NCBI GenBank assembly: GCA_021371935.1
Contig: JAJFVF010000002.1
Location: forward strand, 372,001-436,000
From: a bacterium
Lineage (GTDB): Bacteria; Armatimonadota; UBA5829
DNA: 64,000 nucleotides
Direction: 5' to 3'
The position numbers were made by a program, and so were the translations under genes. The notes beneath the pieces are model-generated. The model searched no databases. It was not told the DNA's origin and saw only the letters and a program-made list of their open reading frames with translations. Below, piece after piece: positions 25,080 through 34,974 of this stretch (its first letter is position 1; each line of letters starts with the position of its first letter).

Positions 25080-26944
25080 CTTTCTTGTCCTTTGCTCAAA
25101 GGTTCGAGTGTGATTCTAAGTAATGTTGGACCGTGCTCCACCTGTGAAAAATCGGTTACTTGATCTTTGTAGCCATTGCAATGGAGTTTCAGATGATTGC
25201 TTTGCCCCACCGGTATTTTTCGTATATGCTTGAACAGACAATCACCATTTTTGTCGGAGAAACATTGCTTCCTATATGGATGAAGAGTTAACGTTACTCC
25301 TTCAATGGGTTTCCCCGATTTATTTATTGTCCGGACCTGGATATCGCCAAAAGGCAGTTCGCCGGCATCACCCATCACAAACCACTTGTGACTCAGTTTT
25401 TTTGCATAATCTTGATAATTCACCGGCAGAGATTTAGCTGATAAAATCGAAATCAGCGCCATTCCTGCCACCGTTGTTATGGCAAACATATATCTTTTGA
25501 TATTACTCGTTCCAACGATATATGATGCTGAGTTGCTGTCTTTTGAAGCCATATAGCCCATCCAAGTGCCTATCAGCGCTGGAATAATCGGCATGACAGC
25601 TTGATACCAATAAATTACATCAACCGCAAGCGATAATATAAATCCAAAAATTCCTGCTGCACAGGCGATCAGAGCATTGCGTTCAGCCGGGTTATCCAAA
25701 GATTCTCGCGCATTGGCAAACACTTTATAGCAACAATAGAAAACTAGTACGAAAATAAACAAGCCGACAAGGCCCATATTGCACAGTATTTCGCCGAAAA
25801 TGTTGTGGCAATGAAGGTGATCTTCAGTCAGAGGCAGATGTGCACTAATAAGATGCTCAGTGTATGATGAGTGCCAGGAGCCTATGCCATTTCCGATCAA
25901 TGGACTGTGCGCAAATTCTCGCATTGCCCAGACAAGCATCATTCCACGCTCTTCATGTGGCTGGCGAGCTATTGTAAGCATAGTTACAATAAGAACCACA
26001 GCAATAGCGACAAGCACCAGGCTAATAACTATTCGACGGTCTATCTTGCTGTTGCGCGGCTGTTGTAATATAAAAAAGAGTGCTCCAGCAAGCATCCCAA
26101 CAAGAGCTGCACGGGTTTGAGTTAGAAACAGGCATACAATAAAAAATCCCGTAATGATGATTGCCGGGAAGCGAGCTTTCTTGGAAGCATAAATCAGTGA
26201 ACCAACAGATATGCCTATAATTAGAAGCATGTAATGCCCGACAGTGCTGGGACCTGCAAGAGAGTCTGCGCCGAACCGTGGAAAAGATGGTTGAGCTATA
26301 TAATAACTTAAGCTGAGAGCCAGCAATTCCAGGCATGCAATTGATATTGCTAGCAGCAGGACTCGTACTCCACGAGCGAGAAAAGCTGCCTGATAAGCAA
26401 TGACAAAGCTGAGTATCCAGATAGGGAGCTGGCCGAATTGTAAATTATATGGTAGACCCCAAATACCAAATAGCAATAGCGCAAACATCCACGAGGGCAT
26501 TGCCGAGGCATGTTTGGTTCGCCGGGTGAGGATGATTATTAAGAGTGCAATGGGCAATGCAGATAGTGTGAATGTCGCAATTGCCTGTGGCTTGTCGGCT
26601 GTCTCAAAAAATGTATACCTATGAAAATATATATAACTCATCACCGAGAATAAGGCATACCAAACCAGTCCAATGATTAGAAAAGCATTCCAAATTTTGC
26701 TGCATGGTATATTCAGTCTCGGAATGAATGGCAGGGGAACTGCAGCCACCAGCACTGCCATCGTCGCAAGAAGGAAAGAGACGTCATCGATTGGCAATTT
26801 GCTATGCAGTTGTTGTATTGCAGAGAATCCAAGCAGGATGCCAAGTCCAATTTGAAGAATCCAGCCCGCTGTTTGCCCACTATCAATTTTTTTCAAAGTC
26901 GGCAGTGAGTCTATTTCAACATTATCGATAGTTTGCTGTTTCAT
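25076..26944 (-). CDS. O-antigen ligase/polymerase-like membrane protein
   Basis: 622 residues from the ATG at 26944, which has GAGG 6 bases upstream; an ATG at 26956 would extend it by 4. About 12 membrane segments cover residues 25-490. The Wzy_C/O-antigen ligase signature lies near 350-400: 'HSPLIGNGIGSWHSSYTEH', then 'DHLHCHNIFGEILCNMGLVG'. After the last membrane segment, about 110 residues form a soluble C-terminal domain with a carboxypeptidase-regulatory-like beta fold ('VRTINKSGKPIEGVTLTLHP'). It most likely polymerises or ligates the lipid-linked repeat units at the outer face of the membrane. It overlaps the preceding glycosyltransferase gene by 23 bases. Confidence 0.85.
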   Translation of the reverse strand: MKQQTIDNVEIDSLPTLKKIDSGQTAGWILQIGLGILLGFSAIQQLHSKLPIDDVSFLLATMAVLVAAVPLPFIPRLNIPCSKIWNAFLIIGLVWYALFSVMSYIYFHRYTFFETADKPQAIATFTLSALPIALLIIILTRRTKHASAMPSWMFALLLFGIWGLPYNLQFGQLPIWILSFVIAYQAAFLARGVRVLLLAISIACLELLALSLSYYIAQPSFPRFGADSLAGPSTVGHYMLLIIGISVGSLIYASKKARFPAIIITGFFIVCLFLTQTRAALVGMLAGALFFILQQPRNSKIDRRIVISLVLVAIAVVLIVTMLTIARQPHEERGMMLVWAMREFAHSPLIGNGIGSWHSSYTEHLISAHLPLTEDHLHCHNIFGEILCNMGLVGLFIFVLVFYCCYKVFANARESLDNPAERNALIACAAGIFGFILSLAVDVIYWYQAVMPIIPALIGTWMGYMASKDSNSASYIVGTSNIKRYMFAITTVAGMALISILSAKSLPVNYQDYAKKLSHKWFVMGDAGELPFGDIQVRTINKSGKPIEGVTLTLHPYRKQCFSDKNGDCLFKHIRKIPVGQSNHLKLHCNGYKDQVTDFSQVEHGPTLLRITLEPLSKGQER

Positions 26945-28088
26945 AAATGACCTCATCTGTTCTAGCTGGAGCAGCAGGCGGTGGAATATGTCCTGAAATC
27001 CAAGCGGGTAATCTTTCGTTTAGGGTTGAACAAAATGATTGTTTGAAAGCCTCAATTGAGAAATGTTCAGCATTCTTACGTGCTCGAGTTGGATTCAAGG
27101 TCATTGATTCTAGTTGAACGATGGATTCGCAGAGTGAATCGACTGTCGGTTCTTTGAAAAGCAGGCCTGTAATTCCGTCGATTACCGTCTCAGTGGCACC
27201 TCCACGGCCATACGCCACTACCGGTCTGCCACATGCTTGAGCCTCCACAGGAGTCAGGCCAAAGTCCTCTTCTCCTGGGAAAAGAAGCGCTCTACAGTGA
27301 GATAAAGTATTTGCGACTTCATAATCAGGCTGGTTTCCTCGAAATTCGATGGTTGGGCCTGCGATTTTTCTCAGCAATCTTTCATCAGGACCGCTGCCTA
27401 TAATGATCAGTCGACGTTTTAGCTTATTAGCAGCATTTATGGCTAGATCAATTTTCTTGTACGGAACCAACCTTGAAAGCACAAGATAATAGTCACCAAT
27501 GTCATCACTAATCTGAAAGCGAAAAATGTCCACACCGGGATATACAACATCTGCTTCACGCCTGTAATATTTCTTTATTCGATCCTTGGTGGTATTTGAG
27601 TTTGCTATAAAGCAATCCACTCTGGCCGCGCTGCAGTAATCCCATAGCCTTGCCCAATGCATTGCGGCAGCCATAATGGACTTACTTAAGCGATTGGTTC
27701 TCTTTGAGTAGAAAGAAGCTGGATCAGTGGTCCAGGCATATCGCAGTGGAGAATGACAATAGCACACATGAACAGTATTAGGCCCGCAAATCACCGATTT
27801 TGCTGCGCAATGGCTACTGCTTATGACAAGATCATATTCCGATAAATCGAGTTGCTCAAAGTAAAGTGCCATCAATGGCAGGAATAGCCGATGGTTCCTG
27901 TGGGCTAGTGAAAAACGTTGCAGGCTTGACGTGTGGATGTCCCAGCTTTTCCATGATTTAGGCAGGCAATCCATATCTGCGATGCTTGTGAACACCGGTG
28001 CGTTCGGGAAAAGCTCATGTATGTGTCCGAGCACTCTTTCCGAACCGGCATAAACATTTAGTCTGTCATGTACAAGCGCAACTTTCAT
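26922..28088 (-). CDS. GT4 family glycosyltransferase (WbaZ-like)
   Basis: 388 residues with a two-domain GT-B fold. The N-terminal domain begins 'MKVALVHDRLNVYAGSERV'; the C-terminal donor-binding domain has 'YYLVLSRLVPYKKIDLAI', 'IIIGSGPDERLL' and the retaining-enzyme EX7E motif Glu274...Glu282 ('EDFGLTPVE'). It resembles mannosyltransferases of O-antigen clusters (WbaZ type). It is a cytoplasmic or membrane-associated enzyme that extends the repeat unit. The start overlaps the stop of the radical SAM gene by 4 bases. Confidence 0.9.
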   Translation of the reverse strand: MKVALVHDRLNVYAGSERVLGHIHELFPNAPVFTSIADMDCLPKSWKSWDIHTSSLQRFSLAHRNHRLFLPLMALYFEQLDLSEYDLVISSSHCAAKSVICGPNTVHVCYCHSPLRYAWTTDPASFYSKRTNRLSKSIMAAAMHWARLWDYCSAARVDCFIANSNTTKDRIKKYYRREADVVYPGVDIFRFQISDDIGDYYLVLSRLVPYKKIDLAINAANKLKRRLIIIGSGPDERLLRKIAGPTIEFRGNQPDYEVANTLSHCRALLFPGEEDFGLTPVEAQACGRPVVAYGRGGATETVIDGITGLLFKEPTVDSLCESIVQLESMTLNPTRARKNAEHFSIEAFKQSFCSTLNERLPAWISGHIPPPAAPARTDEVIYETANYR

Positions 28089-29242
28089 ACTTTTGCCTTC
28101 TTTTGATGGTCGAATGTCCGCTGGACACTTGGATTTGGCAAACGGCGATGCAGTGCGATTCGAAAAAGTTGATCTAGAGTAAGCGTGCAGCTAAAATACG
28201 AACAATTACTGCAGACCGGGAACAGGTGCTTTTTTAAATGATTCTTGAGTCGCCTGCGAGTATCTGATTCCCAGATGTCGCGAATACTGTGGTCATGAAC
28301 ATTACCCATGGAGAACTCGGCAAGGTGCGGACATATAGTTGTTGCACCGTCCGGCATCACCATTAGGACATTGGATATATTTACGCATCGCTTGATCGGA
28401 AATATGCCGGTCTCAAAAGACTCGTCTGGCAGACTCCTCACTGGATCAGCCAGCACCCAAACGTTCTTTGTTTCAGGTATATTATTCAAACCCTCTCGAA
28501 TAGCCCTAAGGCCATCGGCATCGACATAAAGTTTCTCATCATCCAGAACAGCAAATCTCTCTGAAGAAACGCATTCACCATCCAATAGCGATTGTTCGAC
28601 AGCCCACGTCGGTGAGGCGCACACATAGTGCAGTGACAGAATGTCGGCACCCAGTCGGTCAGTAAACTCGACCATATCGGGAATGCAATCAGCATTGGTT
28701 TGAGTCAATACCGTGCTAATATGAATACGAGGCCTCGAACAGCTGTTTTCCCGCTTATAATCCAGTAATTGGCGAATACCGTTTACGGCTCTTTCAAATG
28801 TTCCTTTAACTCCCCGGATTACATCGTGTCGCTCGTCGGGTGCATCTATTGAGATATACACCATATCGGCGTATGAGCATATTTCATGTGCCCATTCGCC
28901 AAGTCTAGTGCCATTGCTGTTGAATGATACAGTCATACCTCTGAGATTGGCGTGTTTGATCATTCTGCCAAAGCCGGGTAGTATTGTCGGTTCACCACCG
29001 CTTAGATATATGCGTTCGCATCCGTAATCCGCAAGTTCATCGATAACTCTCAGCCATTCGTCTTCACCGAGCTCATTTTTCCATCTTGGATTTTCGTCAC
29101 ACCATACACCACACATTTGGCAGCGCAAGTTGCATTTGAAAGTGACATCAAGAAGCGCTTGCTTGAGCCGGCATTCCCGGAACTCTCGCTCCCTGCGTAT
29201 AATCTTTCCTATATAACCTAAGGCTACCCCGCTCTTGCTCAA
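28085..29242 (-). CDS. Radical SAM protein with SPASM-like C-terminus
   Basis: 385 residues, TTG start at 29242 with GAGG 10 bases upstream. The cluster motif CNLRCQMC (Cys37, Cys41, Cys44) binds the [4Fe-4S]-SAM cluster; 'YLSGGEPTI' is the SAM-binding GGE motif. A Cys-rich C-terminus ('CVNISNVLMVMPDGATTICP', then 'PVCSNCSYFSC') looks like a SPASM-type auxiliary cluster region. Embedded between two glycosyltransferase genes of an exopolysaccharide operon, it may modify a sugar or lipid carrier or make a small peptide; none of these is shown by sequence. No peptide precursor gene is evident next to it. Confidence 0.88.
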   Translation of the reverse strand: MSKSGVALGYIGKIIRREREFRECRLKQALLDVTFKCNLRCQMCGVWCDENPRWKNELGEDEWLRVIDELADYGCERIYLSGGEPTILPGFGRMIKHANLRGMTVSFNSNGTRLGEWAHEICSYADMVYISIDAPDERHDVIRGVKGTFERAVNGIRQLLDYKRENSCSRPRIHISTVLTQTNADCIPDMVEFTDRLGADILSLHYVCASPTWAVEQSLLDGECVSSERFAVLDDEKLYVDADGLRAIREGLNNIPETKNVWVLADPVRSLPDESFETGIFPIKRCVNISNVLMVMPDGATTICPHLAEFSMGNVHDHSIRDIWESDTRRRLKNHLKKHLFPVCSNCSYFSCTLTLDQLFRIALHRRLPNPSVQRTFDHQKKAKV

Positions 29243-29258
29243 CTGTTTGATGCCTCTC

Positions 29259-30440
29259 TTAGTGAACTAGTGTAAATCCAACAGAGGGTTGCTCGCTGAT
29301 TTCTTCAGCCAAAGCTAAAATTTTTTTTGCTGCTGCGTGCCAGGAAAAAGAACCGGTTTCTCTGACTCTTGCATAACCTTTTTTGACTAAATGCTGGCTG
29401 AGTTTGCGATCCAGAAGTGCCATTTCTACTGTGTTCGCCATTGAATTCACGTCTTCAGGATCAAATAATACGGCCGCATCTCCCACAACCTCCGGAATTG
29501 AGCCTGCATTCGAGGCAGCTATAGGAACTCCAAAACTCATAGCCTCAAGCAAAGGCAGCCCGAATCCTTCAATCAGTGACGGCAATACAAATAATGAGGC
29601 TCCCTTATAAAGCTCCAACAGCTCATCCGAACTTACTGCACCCAGCACGAATATGTCCCTTCGATTATGCGAATGGACTTCTCGCATTAAGGCCTGCGTT
29701 CCGGCTTCCTTTCTCCCAGCAATTATCAATGCATGGCTGATTCGAGTTCTGTCTTTCATCATTACAAATGCCTGAACGAGTCTCACAAGATTTTTATGCG
29801 GATGATGATATCCGACAAATAAGATATAAGGCTGCTTAATTTTGCTTAGTATATTCTTGCCGTTGCAATTACTGGCAGTCCCTCTCAAGTTTTCATCGAC
29901 ACCATTATGGACGACTTCTATTTTTTCAGCAGGTATGGCGAGGCGATTTATAATATCCTGCTTCGTAAACTCTGAAATCGCTGCAATTCTCGTAACAGCC
30001 CTGGCTGATGCACCGATAAGGGCAGGAAGAATTTTCTCTCTGACGTATCCTATCTGTCCCGGCAGATTCGCTGCACAATAATGCCGAATAAGATCATGAA
30101 TAATAAGCAAACTCGGGCACGGACATCGCAAACATCCAATATTAGAAGTGAAGATCATTACATCAATGTCAAGGCGCTTGATCTTGCCGGGAAGAACAAG
30201 CTGCTGATATAAAACACGCAGACAGGTGTTAAGACCTTTAATAGCTGACATCCGGCATACATTCACCTGTATATTTTTATGGCCGAAACTTAAGGCATCG
30301 GCAGCCTGCGGAAGCGCGAAAACCAGATATTCATATTGCGTATCAATAGTTGCGATGTTCTTGATGAGATTGTTGATGTATGTTTCCACGCCTCCCGTAT
30401 TTCCGGGGACAAGGGTGAGCGCATCTATACCAATTTTCAT
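29259..30440 (-). CDS. GT4 family glycosyltransferase
   Basis: 393 residues, GT-B fold. '[20 protein letters not shown]' forms the acceptor-side glycine loop; the donor domain has '[20 protein letters not shown]' and the EX7E motif Glu291...Glu299 ('EGFGLPLLE'). The sequence resembles mannosyltransferases with the 'GxxHPHKN' motif. Its ATG overlaps the stop of the ABC exporter gene by 4 bases. It should add a sugar to the lipid-linked repeat unit. Confidence 0.9.
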   Translation of the reverse strand: MKIGIDALTLVPGNTGGVETYINNLIKNIATIDTQYEYLVFALPQAADALSFGHKNIQVNVCRMSAIKGLNTCLRVLYQQLVLPGKIKRLDIDVMIFTSNIGCLRCPCPSLLIIHDLIRHYCAANLPGQIGYVREKILPALIGASARAVTRIAAISEFTKQDIINRLAIPAEKIEVVHNGVDENLRGTASNCNGKNILSKIKQPYILFVGYHHPHKNLVRLVQAFVMMKDRTRISHALIIAGRKEAGTQALMREVHSHNRRDIFVLGAVSSDELLELYKGASLFVLPSLIEGFGLPLLEAMSFGVPIAASNAGSIPEVVGDAAVLFDPEDVNSMANTVEMALLDRKLSQHLVKKGYARVRETGSFSWHAAAKKILALAEEISEQPSVGFTLVH

Positions 30441-32245
30441 TTATAGTATTGCGCCTGCTTCTCAAACATACTCGCGTACACATTACCAATGCTTATCAAC
30501 TGATCATGAGTACCGCTTTCAATAATCCTCCCACGCTGCATCACGTAAATATAGTCTGCCATTTTGACCGTTGAGAACCTGTGACTGATAATAACGGCGG
30601 ATCGTCCCTGGGCCAGCTGACGGAAATTCTCGAAAAACTCATATTCTGCGTTTGGGTCCATTGCACTTGTAGGTTCATCAAGGACTATTATCTGGGCATC
30701 TCGGAGAAAAGCCCTTGCAAGTGCCAATTTTTGCCACTGGCCAAGGCTAAGCTCTTCGCCATCTTGAAATGCCTTGCCAAGAACTGTATCGTATCCATCT
30801 TTTAAATTTTCTATTGCAATGTCTGCCCCCGATTGCCTAGCCGCCGCCACAATTTTATCCTTGTTTGGTTCTTTGCTTACATCCCCAAACCATATGTTTT
30901 CACCAGCAGTCGCATTATACCGAGCGTAATCCTGGAAGATGACTCCTATCTCTTGTCTTAACCCTGCAGTAGACATTTCACGTAGATCTGTCCCATCAAT
31001 CTTAATGGAGCCATCGGTGGGGTCATATAGACGGCACAATAACTTGACCAGTGTCGATTTACCGGAACCGTTTTCGCCCACCAGCGCAATAATCTCACCC
31101 GGCTTTATGGAAAGATTAATTTCCTTGAGAGCGAACTTGTCGCTCTTCGGATAGATGAATGCAACATCAGTAAAGTTGACACCTGATTTCATCGGTCGGG
31201 GTACGGCTACTGGTTTGCTTGGTTCCTTGACGAGAGTCGGCAGCTTAAGGAACTCATCGAGACTTGAGAGAAAAAGATTATCTTCATATAGTTCGGATAA
31301 TGCTGTTAGAGCCTGCTGCAATGATGCTTGGCCGCGCTGAAATGCTTGGAACAGCATAAAGAGAGAACCAAGTCTGATATCCCCTACGATCGTTTTATGA
31401 GCGATAAACGCGTAAGACCCAAATAGGGCTAAAATGGTTCCTAACTCAGCAGCAGACTCAGAAGGAATATGGTTGATTGCGAGCCTTAGCCTGGCATGCC
31501 TGAGCTTGTCGCATACTTGGCGGTATATCTTTGAAAATGTCTCTCCAAGGCCAAAGACTCGAATCTCTTTTGTATATATATCCTTGGTTAATACTTCACT
31601 GTAATAGTGAGACTGTCTTAATGCATAGGTTGCGAGAATGTGCCACTTAAAAAGCTGACGAGCATATTTAACCTTCATTAAAAGGCCGGGTATGGCGGCT
31701 AAAAATAGTATAAATGCAATTTGCCAGCTGAATGTTAGCAAAAGTACTGCAACAGCCAATACAGAAATAATGCTCTGACCCGCTTGAGTCAGCCCATTTG
31801 CTATTCTTGCTGGTCTGTAAGATGCTTCTCCCAAGGCACGATGAAGTATATCGTGATAATCAGGATTGTCGTAATATTCCAGGTCGACACTTATGGATTT
31901 TTCGTGGATTAGGCGGTGTGTGTAGTAAGTGAGGGCCTCTGATTGGGCAACGAATACCAGATTGGAAATTGATCGGCAAATTGCCAGGATAACGGCAATT
32001 ACTGCCGAAATTCCGAGAAATACAAGAATCCGATGCAGTTTGTCTGAATTGCTTGCTTGAGATGATACTATATCGATCACCAGCTTGGTCATATATAGTA
32101 TGGCAAGCGGCAGAATAGCTTGGACTATAAGTAATCCTAGATTCGCAATCATCCATCTAGGACCACTCAACCACATTAGCCTTAAGGCGCGCCCGAGTCG
32201 TAGACTATCTGCTATTCTCGATCTTGCGAAACTTCCGTGTGCCAT
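30437..32245 (-). CDS. ABC transporter, fused permease and ATPase (exporter)
   Basis: 602 residues. The N-terminal type-I exporter domain (about 25-320) has six predicted membrane helices; the ATPase domain has Walker A GENGSGKS at 390-397, a signature ELSLGQWQ (Leu for the second Gly), Walker B 'IIVLDEPTS' and the His switch 'VIISHRFS'. This half-transporter type works as a homodimer flippase, as for MsbA or Wzk/PglK, and probably flips lipid-linked sugar units across the membrane. It is the first gene of the exopolysaccharide operon, behind the promoter at 32312-32340. The operon has no Wzx flippase, which fits this role. Confidence 0.9.
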   Translation of the reverse strand: MAHGSFARSRIADSLRLGRALRLMWLSGPRWMIANLGLLIVQAILPLAILYMTKLVIDIVSSQASNSDKLHRILVFLGISAVIAVILAICRSISNLVFVAQSEALTYYTHRLIHEKSISVDLEYYDNPDYHDILHRALGEASYRPARIANGLTQAGQSIISVLAVAVLLLTFSWQIAFILFLAAIPGLLMKVKYARQLFKWHILATYALRQSHYYSEVLTKDIYTKEIRVFGLGETFSKIYRQVCDKLRHARLRLAINHIPSESAAELGTILALFGSYAFIAHKTIVGDIRLGSLFMLFQAFQRGQASLQQALTALSELYEDNLFLSSLDEFLKLPTLVKEPSKPVAVPRPMKSGVNFTDVAFIYPKSDKFALKEINLSIKPGEIIALVGENGSGKSTLVKLLCRLYDPTDGSIKIDGTDLREMSTAGLRQEIGVIFQDYARYNATAGENIWFGDVSKEPNKDKIVAAARQSGADIAIENLKDGYDTVLGKAFQDGEELSLGQWQKLALARAFLRDAQIIVLDEPTSAMDPNAEYEFFENFRQLAQGRSAVIISHRFSTVKMADYIYVMQRGRIIESGTHDQLISIGNVYASMFEKQAQYYK

Positions 32246-32311
32246 TGCTCATCATCCGTAATTTTTTTATTGCGCAATGTCGATCAAGGATAATTGTATA
32301 GCTGATTGCTA

Positions 32312-32340
32312 ATATTAGCTTGCTTTGAATGATCTGTCAA
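32312..32340 (-). promoter_or_regulatory. Promoter of the exopolysaccharide operon
   Basis: On the minus strand TTGACA (32340-32335), 17 bases, TAATAT (32317-32312). It lies about 67 bases upstream of the exporter ATG. A palindromic ATTGCGCAAT lies in the leader. Confidence 0.65.
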
Positions 32341-32394
32341 GTCTATTATGAATTAAATGTTGCAATATATATTATGCGGAGGATAAAATAATAC

Positions 32395-32424
32395 TTGACA
32401 GGCAAGTTGTTGTTGAGATATTAT
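32395..32424 (+). promoter_or_regulatory. Possible upstream promoter of the TPR gene
   Basis: TTGACA (32395-32400), 18 bases, TATTAT (32419-32424). It is about 280 bases ahead of the TPR gene and overlaps no gene. The 32246-32707 intergenic stretch otherwise contains only this, the promoters at 32312 and 32577, and AT-rich sequence. Confidence 0.45.
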
Positions 32425-32576
32425 TCATCCGCATAGCTCGATTATACCGAAATAGTAATTAAATAGTCCCCACTTATCCAGATAAGTCTTGATTAGTATG
32501 GCGAAAGAGAATATTATCTAAATTAATGCCCGGTCTAATTTCATTTAGGCGCAAAAAACATAATGCTTGACAACAG

Positions 32577-32605
32577 CACGAGTATGCGCTAGCATGCACC
32601 CCAGT
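32577..32605 (+). promoter_or_regulatory. Promoter of the TPR gene
   Basis: TTGACA (32577-32582), 17 bases, TAGCAT (32600-32605), about 100 bases before the start codon at 32708. Confidence 0.55.
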
Positions 32606-32707
32606 GACGCAATAGTGATAATAGCAGTAAATTAGCATTAGATAATTAGTACGCTATAGTTATAGAATCAAAGTAAGGCTCTTTATATCGAACAAGGAGG
32701 GTCGATA

Positions 32708-34252
32708 TTGAAAGCTAAAGTAAACGCACTATTGTCTGTTACAATAACGCTCCTTATACTTACAGCTGGCAACGCTTTTACAGCCAACACTGTTTCCAGT
32801 CAACAAATGCGTGATTGCCTGAAAAATCAAGATTGGCAAGGCGCAACCTCTCAACTAAAGCTGTTGATATCCCAGTCACCAAAAGATGCGGCATCATTTG
32901 TTATTGATGATGAGAACAAAGAGCTCTGGGGTGAAAAAATTTTGGATGCCGTTGAAGTATTGAAAACAGCGTCACAATCAACTCCAAGGGACGCCACTGG
33001 TTTCAAACTTAGAGTTGCACTGCTTGATTGTTACAAAAATTTGGAGATTTGGGATCAGGCATTCACTCTTATCGAAACCATCGCATCAGATTATCCCGAT
33101 GATAAGCTGAGCTATCATAATTTCAAAGCTATCTGCTATTACTATCAAAACAAGCATACTGAGGCGTTGGTTGAGATCAAGAAAGCGGCAGAACTATATA
33201 ATGGAACTCAGGTTGATAAAGAACTGATAGGCTACGTTTTGCAATGCTACCCCTACGATGATACCAATCGAATTATTAGAGTCGCTTATACTATGATTCG
33301 CTACTTGCCCGACTGCACTGATAAGCAGAGGGCTTCGATATATGGATGGGCATGGAATATGTGTATGGACTCAGGGTGTATGACTGAAGCGAACGCTATA
33401 TGCAGTAAGGCTGCTCCCTGCTGGGAAAAAGTCAAAAACGACGGTGATTTGGGAACATTAACTGTTCTGATCCATGCTTATCTTGATGCCAGAGACTATG
33501 AAAAAGCAATCCCACTTTGTAAAGAAATCGCTGCAAGTAAACCCGAAAATGCTGTTGATGCTCTTACAGTGCTGGCTGAATGCTTACATGCATTAGGAAG
33601 AGACCAGGAGGCACTTGATTATCAGGTGGACTATTACCGGCAACATCCTGAACTAAAACTTGAAGCTGATTGGACTTATGCTCGGACTAAATTTTATACG
33701 GAGCAAGATAAATCGACTACAATTTCTCTTCTAGAGAAACTGCAGGCGGATTATCCTGAATTCCCGCATAAATATGAGCTTCAGTCTTATCTTTATTATG
33801 CCTACAAGGCGGGCTGGAAGACATCCAAGCTAATTAACTTGCTCAAAGAAATGCAAAACACCTGCCCTGAATATAGAAGAGCCGAAGTGTCGACTAAATT
33901 GGCGGAGGTTTACATTTTGGTCAATGCTACCAAAGCGGAAACCTTGCTCAACCAGCTTATCAAAGACAATCCAGATCACTATCTAGTTCCTAAATGGAAG
34001 ATCGATCTGGCTAACTGCAGTTTTTCCAAAGGTGATCTGGCGACGGCTCGAGATGCATACAAAGCTGTTTACGAACATTACCCTAACAATAAATATGGTT
34101 ATAATGCTCATTTTGCATATGCTCACTGCTGCATATGTCAGGGTGATCTAGCTGTGGGCGAAGCTGTATTACGAGAAATAGTCGAAAAATGCCCCGACAA
34201 GAAATCTGTTGATGATGCAAAAGAACGACTCTCGCTGCTCAAGAAAAAATAG
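32708..34252 (+). CDS. Exported TPR-repeat protein
   Basis: 514 residues with a TTG start; a strong AAGGAGG lies 7 bases upstream and decides it. A signal peptide of about 26 residues ends near 'GNAFTA'. The rest is helical repeats of TPR type, seen for example as 'GDLATARDAYKAVYEHYPNN' near 450-470 and 'YEKAIPLCKEIAASKP' near 270-290. TPR arrays mediate protein contacts; an exported one next to an exopolysaccharide operon could organise export or envelope assembly. It is probably co-transcribed with the PKD protein 80 bases later. Confidence 0.85.
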   Translation: MKAKVNALLSVTITLLILTAGNAFTANTVSSQQMRDCLKNQDWQGATSQLKLLISQSPKDAASFVIDDENKELWGEKILDAVEVLKTASQSTPRDATGFKLRVALLDCYKNLEIWDQAFTLIETIASDYPDDKLSYHNFKAICYYYQNKHTEALVEIKKAAELYNGTQVDKELIGYVLQCYPYDDTNRIIRVAYTMIRYLPDCTDKQRASIYGWAWNMCMDSGCMTEANAICSKAAPCWEKVKNDGDLGTLTVLIHAYLDARDYEKAIPLCKEIAASKPENAVDALTVLAECLHALGRDQEALDYQVDYYRQHPELKLEADWTYARTKFYTEQDKSTTISLLEKLQADYPEFPHKYELQSYLYYAYKAGWKTSKLINLLKEMQNTCPEYRRAEVSTKLAEVYILVNATKAETLLNQLIKDNPDHYLVPKWKIDLANCSFSKGDLATARDAYKAVYEHYPNNKYGYNAHFAYAHCCICQGDLAVGEAVLREIVEKCPDKKSVDDAKERLSLLKKK

Positions 34253-34332
34253 CGTCACATTTACATCACCGATCCAAAACGGCACACCCGGGAGCTGTTA
34301 GGATAAACCAACCCAAGAAAGGGGAGAAAAAC

Positions 34333-34731
34333 ATGACTAAGTGGTTTTGTGTAGTAGCAACAATTGCATTGGTATTGGTTGCTATGACTTCTGTATTGGC
34401 TTGCCCAATACCCGATTTCGTAACACGATCAGTGTTAACGTCAGGTGTAGAGGCCTCATTTGATGTCTATCGCCCAGGCATGCATTACCCGCAGACTATA
34501 GATATCGATGAAGAAATTGATTATCTGGGGCTTGATTCTGTAACGTACACCTGGAATTGGGGTGATGGTACTAGCGATAGTACTGGTGTGGGAGTTTCTC
34601 ACACCTACACCTATGGCGGTGAATACATGATCACAGTGACTGCAACTGATGGAGACATTTATTCAATTCAGGATGATCCGGATGTTGTCTATCAGTTCTA
34701 TGTCAGAGTCGATTGGGCTCAGCCGGAGTAG
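34333..34731 (+). CDS. Small exported PKD-domain protein
   Basis: 132 residues. Signal peptide to about residue 23 ('VLACP', with a Cys that might be a lipobox but the context is weak). Residues about 45-128 form one PKD domain, with the typical 'WNWGDGTS' and 'HTYTYGGEYMITVTATD' motifs. PKD domains bind carbohydrate or protein on cell surfaces. AGGGGAG precedes the ATG and a strong terminator follows at 34817. Confidence 0.85.
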   Translation: MTKWFCVVATIALVLVAMTSVLACPIPDFVTRSVLTSGVEASFDVYRPGMHYPQTIDIDEEIDYLGLDSVTYTWNWGDGTSDSTGVGVSHTYTYGGEYMITVTATDGDIYSIQDDPDVVYQFYVRVDWAQPE

Positions 34732-34816
34732 TTCTTAATATGTTAGTTAACCTGGCGCAATAAATGGTGTCTTAATGTAGAGATGCTTAACAGCGGCGGG
34801 TTTAGCAAACATGGCT

Positions 34817-34865
34817 ATGGGTGCTTTTCTGAAATAAACAGCCAAAGGAAAAGCACCCATTTTTT
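34817..34865 (+). terminator. Strong intrinsic terminator after the PKD gene
   Basis: Perfect 13-bp stem (34817-34829 with 34848-34860), 18-base loop, followed directly by a run of T. Confidence 0.9.
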
Positions 34866-34974
34866 ATCTTGAGATCAGCTAGACGTTTCATGAGCACATT
34901 GATGTCGTGGCCATGTCTAGAATCTCCATGAGTTTCGCGGTGGCCATTGTAATATCGCTCCTCATGCCGGCTTG

